From contig JAECUM010009726.1 in assembly GCA_016617855.1 (NCBI GenBank), positions 1 to 64,000 on the forward strand: 64,000 bases of DNA, written 5' to 3'. Made by a program: the position numbers and the translations under genes. Positions 45,416 to 58,000 of the stretch are shown here, in pieces. The notes below the pieces were generated by a model, which was given only the letters and a program-made list of their open reading frames with translations, did not search any database and had not been told where the DNA came from. Position 1 is the first letter of the stretch. Each line of letters starts with the position of its first letter. Source of the stretch: Megalonaias nervosa (lineage: Eukaryota > Mollusca > Bivalvia > Unionida > Unionidae).

Positions 45416-47408
45416 AACTGCAGTGTATCCCATCGTCAAGGCAAACTCTTTTACATTTATGCAACTGGGACTTGCAAACAAACCTTCTCTGCTGCTGTAC
45501 ATACCCAAAGAATTTGGACTTCAGCTGGTCTCTTGCCTTCTTGCTTGTGCACAGGTGTTTTGACTACTAATTCAAAATGTCCCGGGCCTTAAATACCGTA
45601 TAGTTGGAAATTTGCTGGAAAACTCTTGAAAGTTGGAAGACTGTTGGAAAAATGTTCGATGTTGAAGTTGGAAAATCCTATCTCGTCTTGAGACTATACA
45701 TCTATGCAAATATAATTATTATTTCCAACTAAAAAGATATATTTATTGAAGTTACCATCAGGGGAAAATACTTTATTGAAAATTTATCCAAAATCCATTG
45801 CTGAACTGCAGTTTGGTAACTCATATTGCCCTCTGTACCTCTGTACTCTATACTGGACCTATTTTGCACATGCTCAGTGACCTATCAACAGTAATGGCAG
45901 TGACCTACGAAGGTTACACTCTGTAATGGATCAAATGAAGCCCAGTATTTTCTATAAGGATCGAAGACATCTATTAAATATCATCTCCATTAATCAATAT
46001 GGTCTCCGCAATCACCCCCAATCTATAAAATTTCTCATTATCATGTTAAATTTGCAAATGCGTCGTTCAAATCATTAGTAGGTGAAACATACATGTATAC
46101 ATTGTATGTACCATAATCAGCTGATAGTTCCTGCAACCATTATATTTTTAACTGCAACTAATATTCTTCCTATTTGAAAAATGCACCTGCTGAAAAACAA
46201 AACCAGTTGTATAGTGTAGTAGTTCTGGTGATCTTGTATGTCGTTGATTATAGTGTTTCATGAACTTTCATCAGTTACCATAAAGACTAGAAAACTCCAA
46301 CTGTTAGACTTGTTATGATTGGGTAAGTACTGTTGAAGAAACATATTTTGCTTGAAAAAATTTGTATTTTGATGAGACATTTCCACTGAAAAGAGAGTTG
46401 ATTCCACCTTAAATTTTCACTGCAGATGCAGTGTAAGATATGGCAGAAGAAATTTTCTAATTGTTGGATATTTTTCTGAAAGGATGAGTACTGGATGCAG
46501 AAATAGTAATATAAATCTAAAGGTATTATGCTGGTGCCAGTTTGCATTCATATGGCCAAAGTGCTTCCTGAATTTAATGTTTTTGTGGTAGGATATTTGC
46601 ATTATTTTATTTAGAAGAACACTGTGGTTGTATAACTTTTCATCAGCAGCATTTGTTGACATTCTCTTCTTAAGAGAGGCAAATTTATTAACTTCTGTAG
46701 GTTGACATTTACACAATCTTTTGGGATGGGGTGATAGATCCATACAGTTGGGTAACAGTAATGTATTGGGGACTGTCTGCATTACTGAGGGCTGCCAGCT
46801 GTTTCACTGCATAGACTCAGTATGTTCATGTTTGACAGTGTGATGGTCATTCTTGATTCTCCTTTAATTTCAGTTTAACTAGATGAATGTCCAATTTGTT
46901 TGTTCATGTTCTAATTTTTGTTTGGCATTCAGAGAATTCTTTATGGGGGTAAATGGATTGTATTCTGACATATGTAACCACTACTGTGCCTTTTTGTGAT
47001 AGTAGCTTGCTTTTTCCTAGTATCCATTTGGTTACTTATTGGAAAGCCAGCCAACATTATTTGTTATTAATAAAAAAAAGTGGTTTCATAAGTTGGGGCC
47101 ATGTTGCAGCCAGTCATTGATGAGAATACCACGCAAGGATTTAATTGGCTTGTCACATTCTCAGAAAGTCATTTGTTAACATGTTAACTTAAAGAAAATA
47201 ATAAACTGCAGACACTGTATGTAAAGTGTGCCAACCATGTGGTAAGTGAGGATATATGGAATGATTCCAAATGTGTGTGCATTAGAGACACATCTTTGTA
47301 GGAAAATATTGCATCACTTTTTAGACTCCATATTGTTAATCAAGGAGTTCCTTGTTATGATCCGACTCTATTCATTGGTGAGGGCATACCATAAATACTT
47401 TATTATAA
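45416..47408. other. Non-coding intron 4 sequence
   Basis: Several TTGGAAA repeats at 45605-45680 (GTTGGAAA, CTGTTGGAAA). No exon seen; the 121-codon minus frame at 46417-46782 has no motif. Confidence 0.4.
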
Positions 47409-47592
47409 TACAAGTCCAACTGCAAAATGCACAGACCCAGATCTACCATCACATAACATCCTGGAAGATCTGGGTCTGTACAATTTGTTAGGAGTAGTCA
47501 ATATAACAAACAACATAGACCCTGAACTGCCAACACATTATGTGACAACAGATCAGGGTCTATGTTTGCAGTTGAACTGACTTACAAGTGAA
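47409..47592. mobile_element. Two-hairpin MITE, copy E
   Basis: ACAAGTCCAACTGCAAAATG at the left and GCAGTTGAACTGACTTACAA at the right are inverted. Left inner hairpin AGACCCAGATCTACC / AGATCTGGGTCT; right inner hairpin AGACCCTGAACTGCC / AGATCAGGGTCT. Followed by GAATATATATGGC as in copies B and C. The clearest example of the architecture. Confidence 0.82.
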
Positions 47593-47916
47593 TATATATG
47601 GCATAATGTTACATTGTCACATCCTTTTTTTATCATGAATTTTAGTTCAGTTTTCAACATTTTCTGACTAAAGAAATGAGACAGTGATGGGTTTGTTTGA
47701 CTTAAAGCACTTGCATATTGAATCAGACTTTTCTCTGACTGCACCATACATGTATTGGCTGGGACCTACATGTTGTTTAGACACATTTCTAGCAGGGTAT
47801 TCACAGGTGTCTCCACAATGAGCATTTCTGACTAACACAAGCAAAAATGGAATCTCAAGGTTACATTCTCCATTGTTTTAAATTTTTTAAAACAAAATTT
47901 AATTTAATTTCTGCAG

Positions 47917-48122
47917 GGATGAAGACATGCAAAGTGTGGCCAGTTTAATGAGCATAGGAAAGACTGATATTGGCAATGTGGAGGAATTGGATGAAGATGA
48001 AGATCTGACTGCCAAAATCTCTGAGATAACCTCCCAGCTCACCATGGAACTTGAGATGAACCACAACTATGGTAGTACTAACCCATTTGGGGACCCTGAT
48101 CTTGAGTTTGCTGACCCTTCTG
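47917..48122 (+). CDS. EHBP1: EHBP1 exon 5 (residues 164-233), first NPF motif
   Basis: Acceptor TTTAATTTCTGCAG. DEDMQSVASLMSIGKTDIGN matches the vertebrate sequence after the NT-C2 domain. An acidic helix (LDEDEDLTAKISEITSQLTM) follows, then the NPF motif in STNPFGDPDLEFADPS (N219). Such motifs bind EH domains of EHD proteins. I place the donor at TCTG|GTATTC (phase 1), because it joins in frame to the exon at 59509. The donor is weak after the GT. A stronger donor 58 bases on (AG|GTATCA at 48181) may be an alternative. Confidence 0.85.
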
Positions 48123-48837
48123 GTATTCTTCTGTTTTCTGCTTTTGTTTATTTTACCTGCTCAGTAGAAACAATGCAGAGGTATCACTTTTCCAATGGCA
48201 TTGTTTTTTTTATTATTGCTGCAGTTGCCATAGTGAAGTTAGGACATTAAACTTAATATCTTGTTAGATTTAACATGAATAATAATGCAATTTGAGACCT
48301 AACAGAAAAATATATTAGTTTCTATTTTCCCAACAGACCCTAATTGCAAGGGGGAAAAAAGGAAAGAAAAAGATATTATCTGAAATTTATTTATATCTCC
48401 TTTGAATACATTCCCTTATCACATTATAATTAGGGATATAAGCCTGCTACCTCCCAAATCCAGTCCTACTAAATGATGGAAATTTGTCTTTTCATGTCTG
48501 TTACCTCCCCTTACCACTGCTTGTCAAGAACACTGTACATGATACCTCCTGTTAAATCCAAATAAAATTTGTGTTAAATTTGATTCTTCCATAATGTCAT
48601 AAACATGTGGTACATATTATTATTTTAAAATTTTGCGAATATATTGTGAAATTGATAACTTCCTCAGACGTCATTTTTAGACCACACTGTACAACTCGGC
48701 TATTGTTGATGCATGTTGTCTTTCAAGTTTTCATGCATGTTTTTTTAGTTCACTCACTGCATTAATAATGGTTGTTATTTAGTGAATTATTAACACATGA
48801 TAATTTATCTTTGAGTTCTATTATTTTATCATTTCAG

Positions 48838-49015
48838 TGGAACATGTCTTCTAAATAAAAGAAATTTAAGAAATTCAAAGCAAGGGAAGACATACCTGAG
48901 ACCTGCCTGGTGTGCACTAATTCTCCTCATTGCAGCTTGTGCAGTTGTGGTCATAGGACACCTAGTCTGTTATACCAAAAGAAACAAATCAATCAGTGAC
49001 AAAGATAAGAGGTGA
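48838..49015 (+). CDS. EHBP1: Possible alternative last exon of EHBP1 with a transmembrane segment
   Basis: A good acceptor (TTCTATTATTTTATCATTTCAG) opens a 58-codon frame ending in TGA. If exon 5 is extended to the donor AG|GTATCA (end 48180, phase 2), the frame joins exactly. It encodes GTCLLNKRNLRNSKQGKTYL, then a hydrophobic helix (about WCALILLIAACAVVVIGHLV) followed by CYTKRNK. The extension of exon 5 itself adds a shorter hydrophobic stretch (GILLFSAFVYFTC). The product would be the NT-C2 domain plus one NPF motif on a membrane anchor, lacking CH and bMERB. With the normal donor it would read only a few residues to a stop. The signals are seen; use is unproven. Confidence 0.35.
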
Positions 49016-49349
49016 AAATCATGCAAGACCAGCAAGGATGTCTTAAATATTCATCCATTATACAGAATCTATTGTGAGTTGTGAGCCCTGTGGGGGTTGC
49101 TTCTGTGCCCCGCTCCTCCAATTAGACAAACAGCCTTCTGCCATTATAACTTTGACAGATTTGGGGGAATGAAATACAAACAGTTAACAATCACACTTAG
49201 ATACGCTGGCATTGATAAACATATGCATTGACTGATACAGGAGATGGCAACACAATTTTTCTTCAGTTCAGGCAAAATTTTACCTCATTTCACTTTTTCA
49301 TTCCCACAGGTTTTTCAGATACAATGATTTTTTTTTGTTCCCCCTTTTT

Positions 49350-52300
49350 TAGTCCCCCCACATGTCCAAGCATGGCCTTCAGAACTGTAAGTCCTGGTGC
49401 ATAGCATATTTCCTTCCAGCTGCTTCCCCAGTCAGCAAAGTCAGAGAGATTAATGATTGGATGCCTGAATATGACTCTGAGAATGCTAAGATTTTATTCA
49501 ACATTTTCATTCCACAAGACACATCCCACCACCCACAATACTGAATTCATGGAGCTAAATACAAATTTATCAGTGCTTAATAAGTATGTCCCACTTTTTT
49601 TTAATAAAGTGGATAAGAATGCGTTTCTTGTCACATAGATGCTGGTTTGGAACATTATCACCACATCTTCAGTGTTGGATTTGGCCTCATTGGCGTTTTT
49701 CCAATTGGTGTAAAAATCAGCCAACTCCCATGCCTTTGAGCTGATAACCTGAATTGCTTGGGTCATTAAAGGAGCAGTTCACTGTTCAGTGGTGACTGCA
49801 TTGACTGTCTCTTCCAGTCTGGACTTGGCTGCGTGGGTTCAAGTCTAGGATTTCGGCTAATGTGGATATGTGAGAAAGCTTGCCAATAGCTTCTCGTGGG
49901 TCAGTGGTTCTTTCCGGAGATTTCCCGGTTTCTTCCTCCACCATTAATACTGGCCACCATGTATAGCCTATCGTGTGCTGAAAAATGGCGTTAAGCCCCA
50001 CAACAACAACAACAACAACCAGTCTGGACTTGGTGCACTGTTACAAGCATTTGCATATTTTGCTAAAACCGCATCAAACTCTGGCTTTAAGTATTTGGCT
50101 CACCAATGCTGTTTAGGAGTAAAATTGAAGAAGTTTGAAGGCAGGCAGCTCAAGAACTACCCCTCCAACTTCCTTATACACCCATATTCTTATTTAAAAG
50201 CCCACTGTCCCTGCCACAGTAGAGGGACAATATGCGAGCAAAACAAATTGAATCTTAAGTTCAGATCTCAGCCTTATGCCAGGAGACAACAGCCAAACCA
50301 ATCTAGGAGGCCCCCTTACAGGAGAGGTAAGAAACCAAGTTTCTCCACTCCCATGCGTCCTGTCTCCCACCACTGACTTAACATCCTCACCACTCACAGA
50401 CAGTCTGCATCAGACTCCTGCAGTTCCAATCATGCTGGAGCAACCTATTTCCATGAAACGAATGGTTGATCTAAGGAAGTTTGGAGTGGATTGGATTTTG
50501 TTTATCCAAACCCTCCTCTTTCTTCCACTCCCCTTCTAATGGATGTGCTGTCAGATCAGAAGTAGGACAGTATTCTTCAAGGGGAGATGCAACTGCTCAT
50601 AGAGGAATGGGCAGTGGATATTGTGAGAAAAACCACAATCTCTGGGAGTCTATTCATGGCTGTTATCAAAAAGGCCAGTGACTTGTTGAGGTCAATCATA
50701 GACTAGAGTCACCCCAACAAGTTCATTCTTCCACTGCGGTTCAAGCTGGAGACAGTGAGAGCTATTAAACTCTCCATCCAAAGGGATGATTATGCCATCA
50801 GCCTTGATCTCACAGATGCCTACTTTCATGTCCCTATTTACCCAGCATTGCAAAAGTTTCTTTATTTTCTTACCGCCACAAAGATTACCAATTATGAGTC
50901 CTTCAATTTGGTCAGAATATCAGCCTCTGGGTCTTTACTAAATTATGGATTGCATCAAATTGAATTTCAGTTGATTTTCTCTACAGCAATGGTGACCTAT
51001 CTGGATGATCTCCAGAATTATATAAGTTCCATTCTCCTCAAGGGCAGAAATGATCTCCAATCACATTTGAATAATCTCTGTTTTCTCGTGAACTGGGAAA
51101 AATCTGACCTTCACCCATCTGGTGTTTTGTCCACCTGGGTTTGGAGTCTATAACCAATCTCAGTCTTGTTGTCATCATTATGTCCATTTCCTGTGGATTG
51201 GTGACCTCGTTTCCAACAGGACTTGATTTCAGCACGAGAGTTCTTACCACTCCTTAGGTTACTCAGTGCTGCTCGTTACAAATGACTTTGCTGGGTCATG
51301 ATGCCCTTTTCCATTCCACTTGACCAAAAGGTCAATATCATGAATAAGGTATGATTATTCCTGTATCAGTGATGCAACTACAGTTGGCTCACGACAGGAA
51401 TTCCATGGTAGAAACACCAGCAGGAAGTGACAATATCTACAGATACCAGTACATACAGCTGGGGAGCCCACTTGTTGCTGGGCTTTAATATGGTCATCAG
51501 CAGGGAACCAAGGAAGCTGCCTCTTTACTTCAGCCTTCTTGAGATGAAAGCTGTCACAATCACCTTTTAGTTAAACACTGTGGGAAATCAGTGCTGATTA
51601 TGTCAAACAACTAAACACAGAGGGTCACCAAATTGCCCAGCCTGGGTGTGCTTGTTTGGCAGTTTCTTCATTGGTGCAGCCAACTGCAGATCAACACAAA
51701 TCTGACACTTTTTTGGCAGACCAAGTGTCATGGCCGATGTTGTCCACAGAAAGGGTCAAGTTATCCATGCAGAATGGTCCCTTCATCCATTAGGTTGTTT
51801 TTTTTTTAATTTGTGCACTATAGGGCATCCGATGATCAACCTTTTTATGACAAGTTATCTAGCTTTGTCTCATCATTTCCAGACCCAGAAGCTTGGGCTG
51901 TTGATTCACATAAGTTGGGAGAGGTTGTGGGGCTTTGCTTACCCACTATCCCCCCCACTCGGGTCTTGACTACCAAATTAATACAGAATTGCAAGATTAT
52001 TCTGATAACCTGTTTCAGATGGGACAAGTCCTTGGTCAATAGTCTACTCAAATCTAGTGATAGACCTACCCAGGATGATTATGTCCAAAACTGAATCTTC
52101 TCAAACAACCATGGTGACAGTTGTTCCACCCCTGTCCAGACTATCTACTCCTTCATGCCTGGCTCTTGTTAAGACAGCCATCTGTGAGAAGAAATTTAGA
52201 CCTTCATTGTGGAGAGGATCTCAAGAGCGAGAAGGCCATCCACTCTGAAGGCTAGTGAGGGAAATTGGTGTGGTTTCAGGAACTGGTGTTGAGTCAGTAA

Positions 52301-52660
52301 TATTGTCCCACTGAGGGCCTTGATCCCCCAGTTAGCTGACTTTTTTCTCTGGCTCTTAGAGGAGAAAAAATAGGCACCAATTACCATCAAAGGATACATC
52401 TCCATGATATCTGACACATTCAGACATTATGGCAGAAGAGATATTGGTCATGATAAAGATCTGTCAGACCTACTATCCAGTTTTGATCTGAATGGGTCTT
52501 AACATGGCTTGGACCTCACTGAAGCTGTTATAGATCTATTTCCTGATAGCTTTAGTTTTGGCATGCAGGTTGAGTGAGTTAAATCATCTGCCTTTTGAGC
52601 CAAACTGTCTTCATTTCAGATCAGCTGGTTCAATGATCCTCATGACAAAAGTTGGCAGGT
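49350..52660 (+). mobile_element. DIRS-like tyrosine-recombinase retrotransposon, decayed
   Basis: Plus-strand pieces in several frames follow the DIRS order. An Arg/Gln/Pro-rich ORF1-like part (PYARRQQPNQSRRPPYRRG, about 50275-50330). An RT with YAISLDLTDAYFHVPIYP and the active-site motif TYLDD (50755-51153). An RNase H-like TDTSTYSWGAHLLLG (about 51440). Then ADVVHRKGQVIHAEWSLHP and a FPDPEAWAVDSHKLG region (51735-51960). Finally a recombinase N-terminal part TIKGYISMISDTFRHYG (about 52385-52440). Stops and frameshifts throughout show it is dead. It interrupts EHBP1 intron 5. Left boundary is approximate, since only weak sequence supports it before 50030. Confidence 0.78.
49829..50018 (+). 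mobile_element. tRNA-derived SINE, copy 4 (family A), 5' truncated, inside the DIRS-like element
   Basis: Starts at CTGCGTGGGTTCAAGTCTAG (box B) and lacks the box A part. Ends GTTAAGCCCCACAACAACAA. A perfect 15-base duplication CCAGTCTGGACTTGG flanks it (49814-49828; 50019-50033). The minus-strand frame here is a shadow. Confidence 0.92.
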
Positions 52661-52690
52661 CTAAAGTTTAAATTCTCTAAAATTAACATA

Positions 52691-54666
52691 CCGTATATAC
52701 TTGTGTATAAGCCGACCCCCCACCAAACTGCATAGGTATAAACACTAAAAAGTGCATGACCCGCGTATAAGCCGACCCACAACTCCAAGACATCATAAGA
52801 TGCATGTGGCAAGTTCTAAATGCATTTATTTAGGCAAACTTACATTAACAAAAAGTACATGTATACTTATCTCGGGATTGGCATGTATAATTATTAAAAA
52901 GAAATGGTTTAAATTTGTTTGAAAAGTAATTTATTTAATTTTCTGTTTTCTTATTGTTTCTGCCTAATTTAGATTTGTGTATAATTTGATCGAACGATGA
53001 CAAGAATTGAGCAATCGCAAGTTGCTGTAACACTACCTCTCCCTTTTGACTCAATTATTGTTTGTTTATGCATTATTGCATTGGATATTTTATATCAGTG
53101 CACCAGCAATAACGTTTATATTTTGCCTTGAAATTGTAAATACCTAACTCATTAAAATTTGATCCCAGTATGAAAACACAATGAACAACAACACGTTTTG
53201 ATTCAATGCTCGCAGTTAGGATACTGAACTTATTTACATAATGGTGCCACTGCATGTGCATTGTAGCTTTGAACACGCGCTGAATGAAGTACATTCCACT
53301 GAATGAAGTACATCTCTTGGAGTCGAATCATAGGCACCAATGCACTAAACTTTAATGATATCTCCAAAATACAATAATGAAGTTTCAGAAATAATCCTTC
53401 GAAAATTATGCTAATACCGTAAAATCTGAGTTGTAGTTTGCTTTGATGTAAGCAACCATACACCATACCTGTCAACTCTCTTGCCAGGGGGAAAAAAAAA
53501 ACTCTCAAATTTTGGGGTCACTCCACACCTACCTCCCAATTGCATAATATCTCTCAATTTTTGCACAGAACTCCTGACTTTAAAAATGCCACAAGAAACC
53601 TCCCAATTTTTGGTCCCAATCTATGTTTTTTTATTCAGTCTCCCTACTTGGCTTTTGAAAAATTGACAGGTATGCCTTACACCCCGTTTTACAGAACCAC
53701 GGTAATCGTGCTAATATTATGGAATGAAAGGCAATTACACATTAATGTACTGGTATAGTTGCCAGTCAAAATTCACTCTTCACACAAGCCAGTTTCGGGA
53801 TTTTAAAGATTAACTGGCCGATTTTACTGTTGGAAAACGAAAGACAAATCCGCCAAATATCAATAATAAGGAGATGCCGAAATATCAAGCTTTAAATTGT
53901 GTGGAAAGTTATGTTGTTCAGCCAAAACACAAAACATAGATTGATGATGATCTTAGTTGATCTGTAATGAGAATTTTAGCCTTTATTATTACCACTCTTC
54001 GTGAACATGTAAGTTATGCTAGTCATGTGCCTTGTACAATTAAACGTGTGTACCTTTTCATAAATATTACCTCAGTTTGCAGATCGCTTATATCATTGAA
54101 AATGAGGAACTTGTGAGTGCATGATTCAATGTAAATGGCACACCTATTAAGGACTAGCTGAAATGTTATCCGGAAGAATGAAATTTGGTCGAAACAATGA
54201 ATAAAGCAAAATCTGCATCTAATATATTTGGGAATAAATAAGGATTAAAGTGACGCTAAGCACACTTTACACAGTGTAAGTACTGTATATTATAGTTCAG
54301 CCTTGTCTCCCGGGTAAACTCAACCGGCCCGCAAATTATGAAGTCTGTATTTACCTTTATTTAATTTCGTGTTGGAGAAATCAGAAAATATGCACATGCA
54401 GAATGATAACAAAATCAATCATAATACTTGGTAACAGTTTAATAAATGTCGGGACACCGAAAATAATTTTTTTTTACATGCATATGTCTTAGCACACAAA
54501 AAAAAATCATTTTTTCATGTCCCAAGGTTTACAACCTATACAGTAGTCAACAAAAAGACTTAAAACTCTCAAGTTTAAACATTGGCCCGCGAATAAGCCG
54601 ACCCCCCCCTACTTCCAGGCCTTTAATTTTTCCTAAATTATTCGGCTTATACGGGAGTATATACGG
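52691..54666. mobile_element. TA-flanked DNA transposon (non-autonomous), 1.98 kb
   Basis: CCGTATATACTTGTGTATAA plus GCCGACCCC at the left is inverted at the right as GGCTTATACGGGAGTATATACGG. TA flanks both ends (52689-52690; 54667-54668). An internal repeat of the terminus (GCGTATAAGCCGACCC at 52765; GCGAATAAGCCGACCC at 54589) lies just inside each end. CpG content is higher than in the surroundings. No transposase frame can be read. Confidence 0.8.
53468..53670. mobile_element. TA-flanked MITE nested in the 52691-54666 transposon
   Basis: CCTGTCAACTCTC at the left is inverted as TTGACAGG at the right, flanked by TA (53466-53467; 53671-53672). Inside are repeated CTCCCAATT and CTCTCAATTTT motifs. 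It must be younger than its host element. Confidence 0.78.
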
Positions 54667-54668
54667 TA

Positions 54669-55439
54669 CTCTGTGTCAGTTGCCAATTGAAATTAGGTAA
54701 AGAAACTAGATCATCAAGCTTTGGAATATAATGAACTGCTGTTAAAGGAATAAGTACAATACATCAACAGTAAGTTTAATGAAGCCCCTAAAAATGAAAT
54801 GTTAATCTGACCATGCAGATTGACCCCATGTTTTTTGGTGAGCATGAAAACAGAAATGCATATATTAGTCTTTTTAGGCTTGTAAGTTACAGTCATCTTC
54901 AAGGTTACCACACCAAGCAGAAATAGGACAGAGAGTCGTGCTCTTTCATCCCATATTGGTTACTTTTACATTTAGCTCTTTGTCTCTGATACTTTTGAAT
55001 TTATTATGAAGAAAAATTTAATTACAGAGTTTGTTCTTTTTTATTGGATTGTGTATGTTACATGGATGCTTCATACATTATTATTATATTAAATATGCTA
55101 ATTCCAACTGGCTGAAATTTAATGTATAACAATTTAATATACAAATAGCATCAATCTAGTCATAATCAAATAGTATATACATGTAATAGCTATGTGACAT
55201 AAATAAGAACTAGAGAATCAGAGGTCAGAAAGAGAATTTGCAGAAAGAGGAGTATTTCAGTATTTTGATCAAATATACAAAGAATTTCTGTATTATATTT
55301 GAAAACTTCAAAATATATATATGAATTTCAACATAAAATATGAAAAACTTAAAAATATGAGTATGAATTTCAGTATAAAATTAAAAACTTGAAAATATGG
55401 ATTGGCCAAGGAAAAAATTTAAGGTCAGATAATCAAAAT
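54669..55439. other. Non-coding intron 5 sequence
   Basis: Very AT-rich. TATGAATTTCARYATAAAAT plus TGAAAAACTT repeats loosely at 55265-55400. Confidence 0.4.
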
Positions 55440-58000
55440 TTTAAAGACATTGTAAATAGGAGGAGACCATTTTTCATCAAATTTATCCACAGAGTTATCT
55501 CTTTTTGCAAGATAATTTTCAGCTTCAACCACTCTTTTCAGAGTTGCTCAGAATGATTCTAGTGTAAGATCATGGTTAGAAATTTGTTTCTATAAATTTA
55601 ATATTTTGTAAAATTTGATATTTGAATTTCCCAAGAATTGAGGTCAATATTTTTTGTTAAAAATATTTTGGCCAGTTATTTACTACATTATAAAAGTTGT
55701 TAACTTATTACATTAAAAAAATATGTGGGATATTGTTTCTTTTATGTTTACAATAGATGCATATATTTAAATGTACTCTACATATCCTGTAAAAAAAATG
55801 GAAAGTGCACCTGTAGCTAAAATGTGATATAATATTTTGAACTGAAAATCTTCTAAAAATGAAAGTGAACATTTCCATTCTTCAGGAGTTACATTCTTTT
55901 CCAATTTTTGAATTTTAGAATTATGTATGCATCAGAAAAAATTTAATAAATTTTACATCCTTTTCTGTTTCCATTTAAGGAAGACATGCATATGTTAGAA
56001 ATAATACCACATCTAAACTTAAACACACTTTCCTTTCCTTGGATCAGATTTCTCCAGCTGTTATTCATGTTTTAATTTTGAATAGATCTAAATATGTTCC
56101 TTTCATCTTCATTCAAAATATATAAATGAAATTACCTCCCTTTCCATATCATTTAAGTCTGTGATATTTCTAACACCACTCCGTAAACAAAGTTTTGGCC
56201 AGCCCACTTTGGAGAAAGCTCAAAATAGTGATCACTTTAGTGTCTCAGTCCAGCTTCTTTTATTTAAAATAATATCAGCATACACAGATATACCTTTCAC
56301 CTAAATTAGGCAAAGTAAAGTCTGGTTTTTTGTCTCTTTCTCAACTTTTATTCATATAACTTAATTAAATACACATCACATCTTTCCAAAATATATCTGA
56401 GGTCATATTCAAAATGTCAGAATTTGTTTATTTCCCAAATGAATTCTTTTTGAAAAATCAAGATAGCTTCAATTTTATTTCCTTTTCCCACACTTGTTTC
56501 AACAATGTAATTGTAAGGGATTTTATAAATTCAGTCACATCTTTCATCTGTAAGCCTCCTTCATAAATTTTCTTATAATTACCTTTCTTTTTATCCAGTC
56601 TGGACCACCATAAACGTAGATACATTTTATTCAATTTCTGGATTAAAATCATAATGAGGATTTGATAGACAAAGAAAGAAATGGATGAATGAACTTTCAT
56701 ACTGTTCAAGATTTTGTATTTGTTAAGTTTACAGTGTCAGCTCTTTGTCTTAATGTTCAAAGCTTTTCAAACTGAGTATATGTTTCTTCAAAATTAAAAT
56801 CCCATATTTCATTTACATTAGTTGAAAAAACTATTCTCAGTGATCTAAACTGTCTCTTTTTCAAATCATGTTCAGTATTTTAACATAATGTTTATATTTC
56901 TTGAAAGTGAAGAGCCTATCCATATGACTTTTGTTTCACCAGCATATTGACATACTTTATACTCTTTTTCATATTTTTAAAAGTTCCTTTTAATTGTCAT
57001 TACTTCTTATCATATTCCTTTACATTTCTTTACAAAGTGGAAATAAGTATGAGAAGAGTGGATCCACTTCCCAACAATTTTTATGTATATAACCTAATAA
57101 TATTTACATATAACCATTTGTGCCTCATAAATGATCATTCCAACCCATTTACATATAGTTTGACCTACTTAAAATAAACAAAACATTTATTTTCATTAAA
57201 CAGTTTGTAAGGCTTTTTTGAAAGTCTGAACAATTCTAAATCAGGAATTTCTGATCTTTTTGTTTCAAATATAAATAATTCTCATATTTCTCTAGTAAAC
57301 GTGCCATTTGTAAATCCTTTCTGATCTAATAATATCACCAAACATCTTTTTTAGCTATACACTGATATGTCTTTTAATATGAAATACTTAATACAGAAAT
57401 TAGCTATAAATTTTTAAGAAGAGACCTGTTTTTATTTGGTTCTCTGATACATGCTGTTTGGACCCCAATTATTTCTTGTTCTTTATAAGCATAATATATG
57501 GTTCATAAATTGACCAACCAAAATATATTTCAAGTTTTTAAAAGTTTTCTTCCACTATACATCCACACGAGGAGCTTTATAAAGGTATATTAATTCCAAG
57601 TTTGTCAGAATTGGCACCAAAATTATTTTGTATTTCAACTTTCTACCTTTTGAATTTTACAGTATAATTTTTCATAAAAGTATAATTTTTCATAAAAGTT
57701 TGTTTGCTCCTCTAGGATATCTGTAACATAAAAATCTCATTTTCACAGTAAACTATCAGTTCATTTTTTTGTTTGTTTTATTAAAAATGTCCATTTTGGT
57801 AACCTCCAAAACTGCTTTGTTGTTGTTTCTTTTTCTCCTAAATCTTCATATTCTCAGTTTCCTCGTAAAATTGATTTTTTAAAAATATCTTATTTCATGC
57901 AGTTTCATTCTTTTTTTTTTCTAAAATCTAAATACTTTTTGAATATCCTCATCTTTATTATAGAAATCTTCATTTACTTTGTTTTATAAATTACTATTTC
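55440..58000 (-). mobile_element. Tx1/L1-like LINE remnant
   Basis: Minus strand, heavily mutated. The clearest segment (56709-56458) reads LNKMYLRLWWSRLDKKKGNY and then YEGGLQMKDVTEFIKSLTIT, the post-RT region of Tx1/L1-type LINEs (I..IFY.FLW.G...K.; .EGGL.M.DI..FI.SLK..W). Higher coordinates give NWGPNSM (about 57470) and DQKGFTNGTF (about 57320), matching the RT motifs NWRPISLL and DQ.GF..GR. Stops are frequent, so it is old. Limits are approximate. Confidence 0.6.

Noticed and set aside
46417..46782. 121-residue minus-strand protein in intron 4
   Set aside because: No motif, no splice or promoter context, length possible by chance in 64 kb.
49494..49766. 90-residue minus-strand protein
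   Set aside because: Lies opposite the DIRS-like region and has no recognisable motif.
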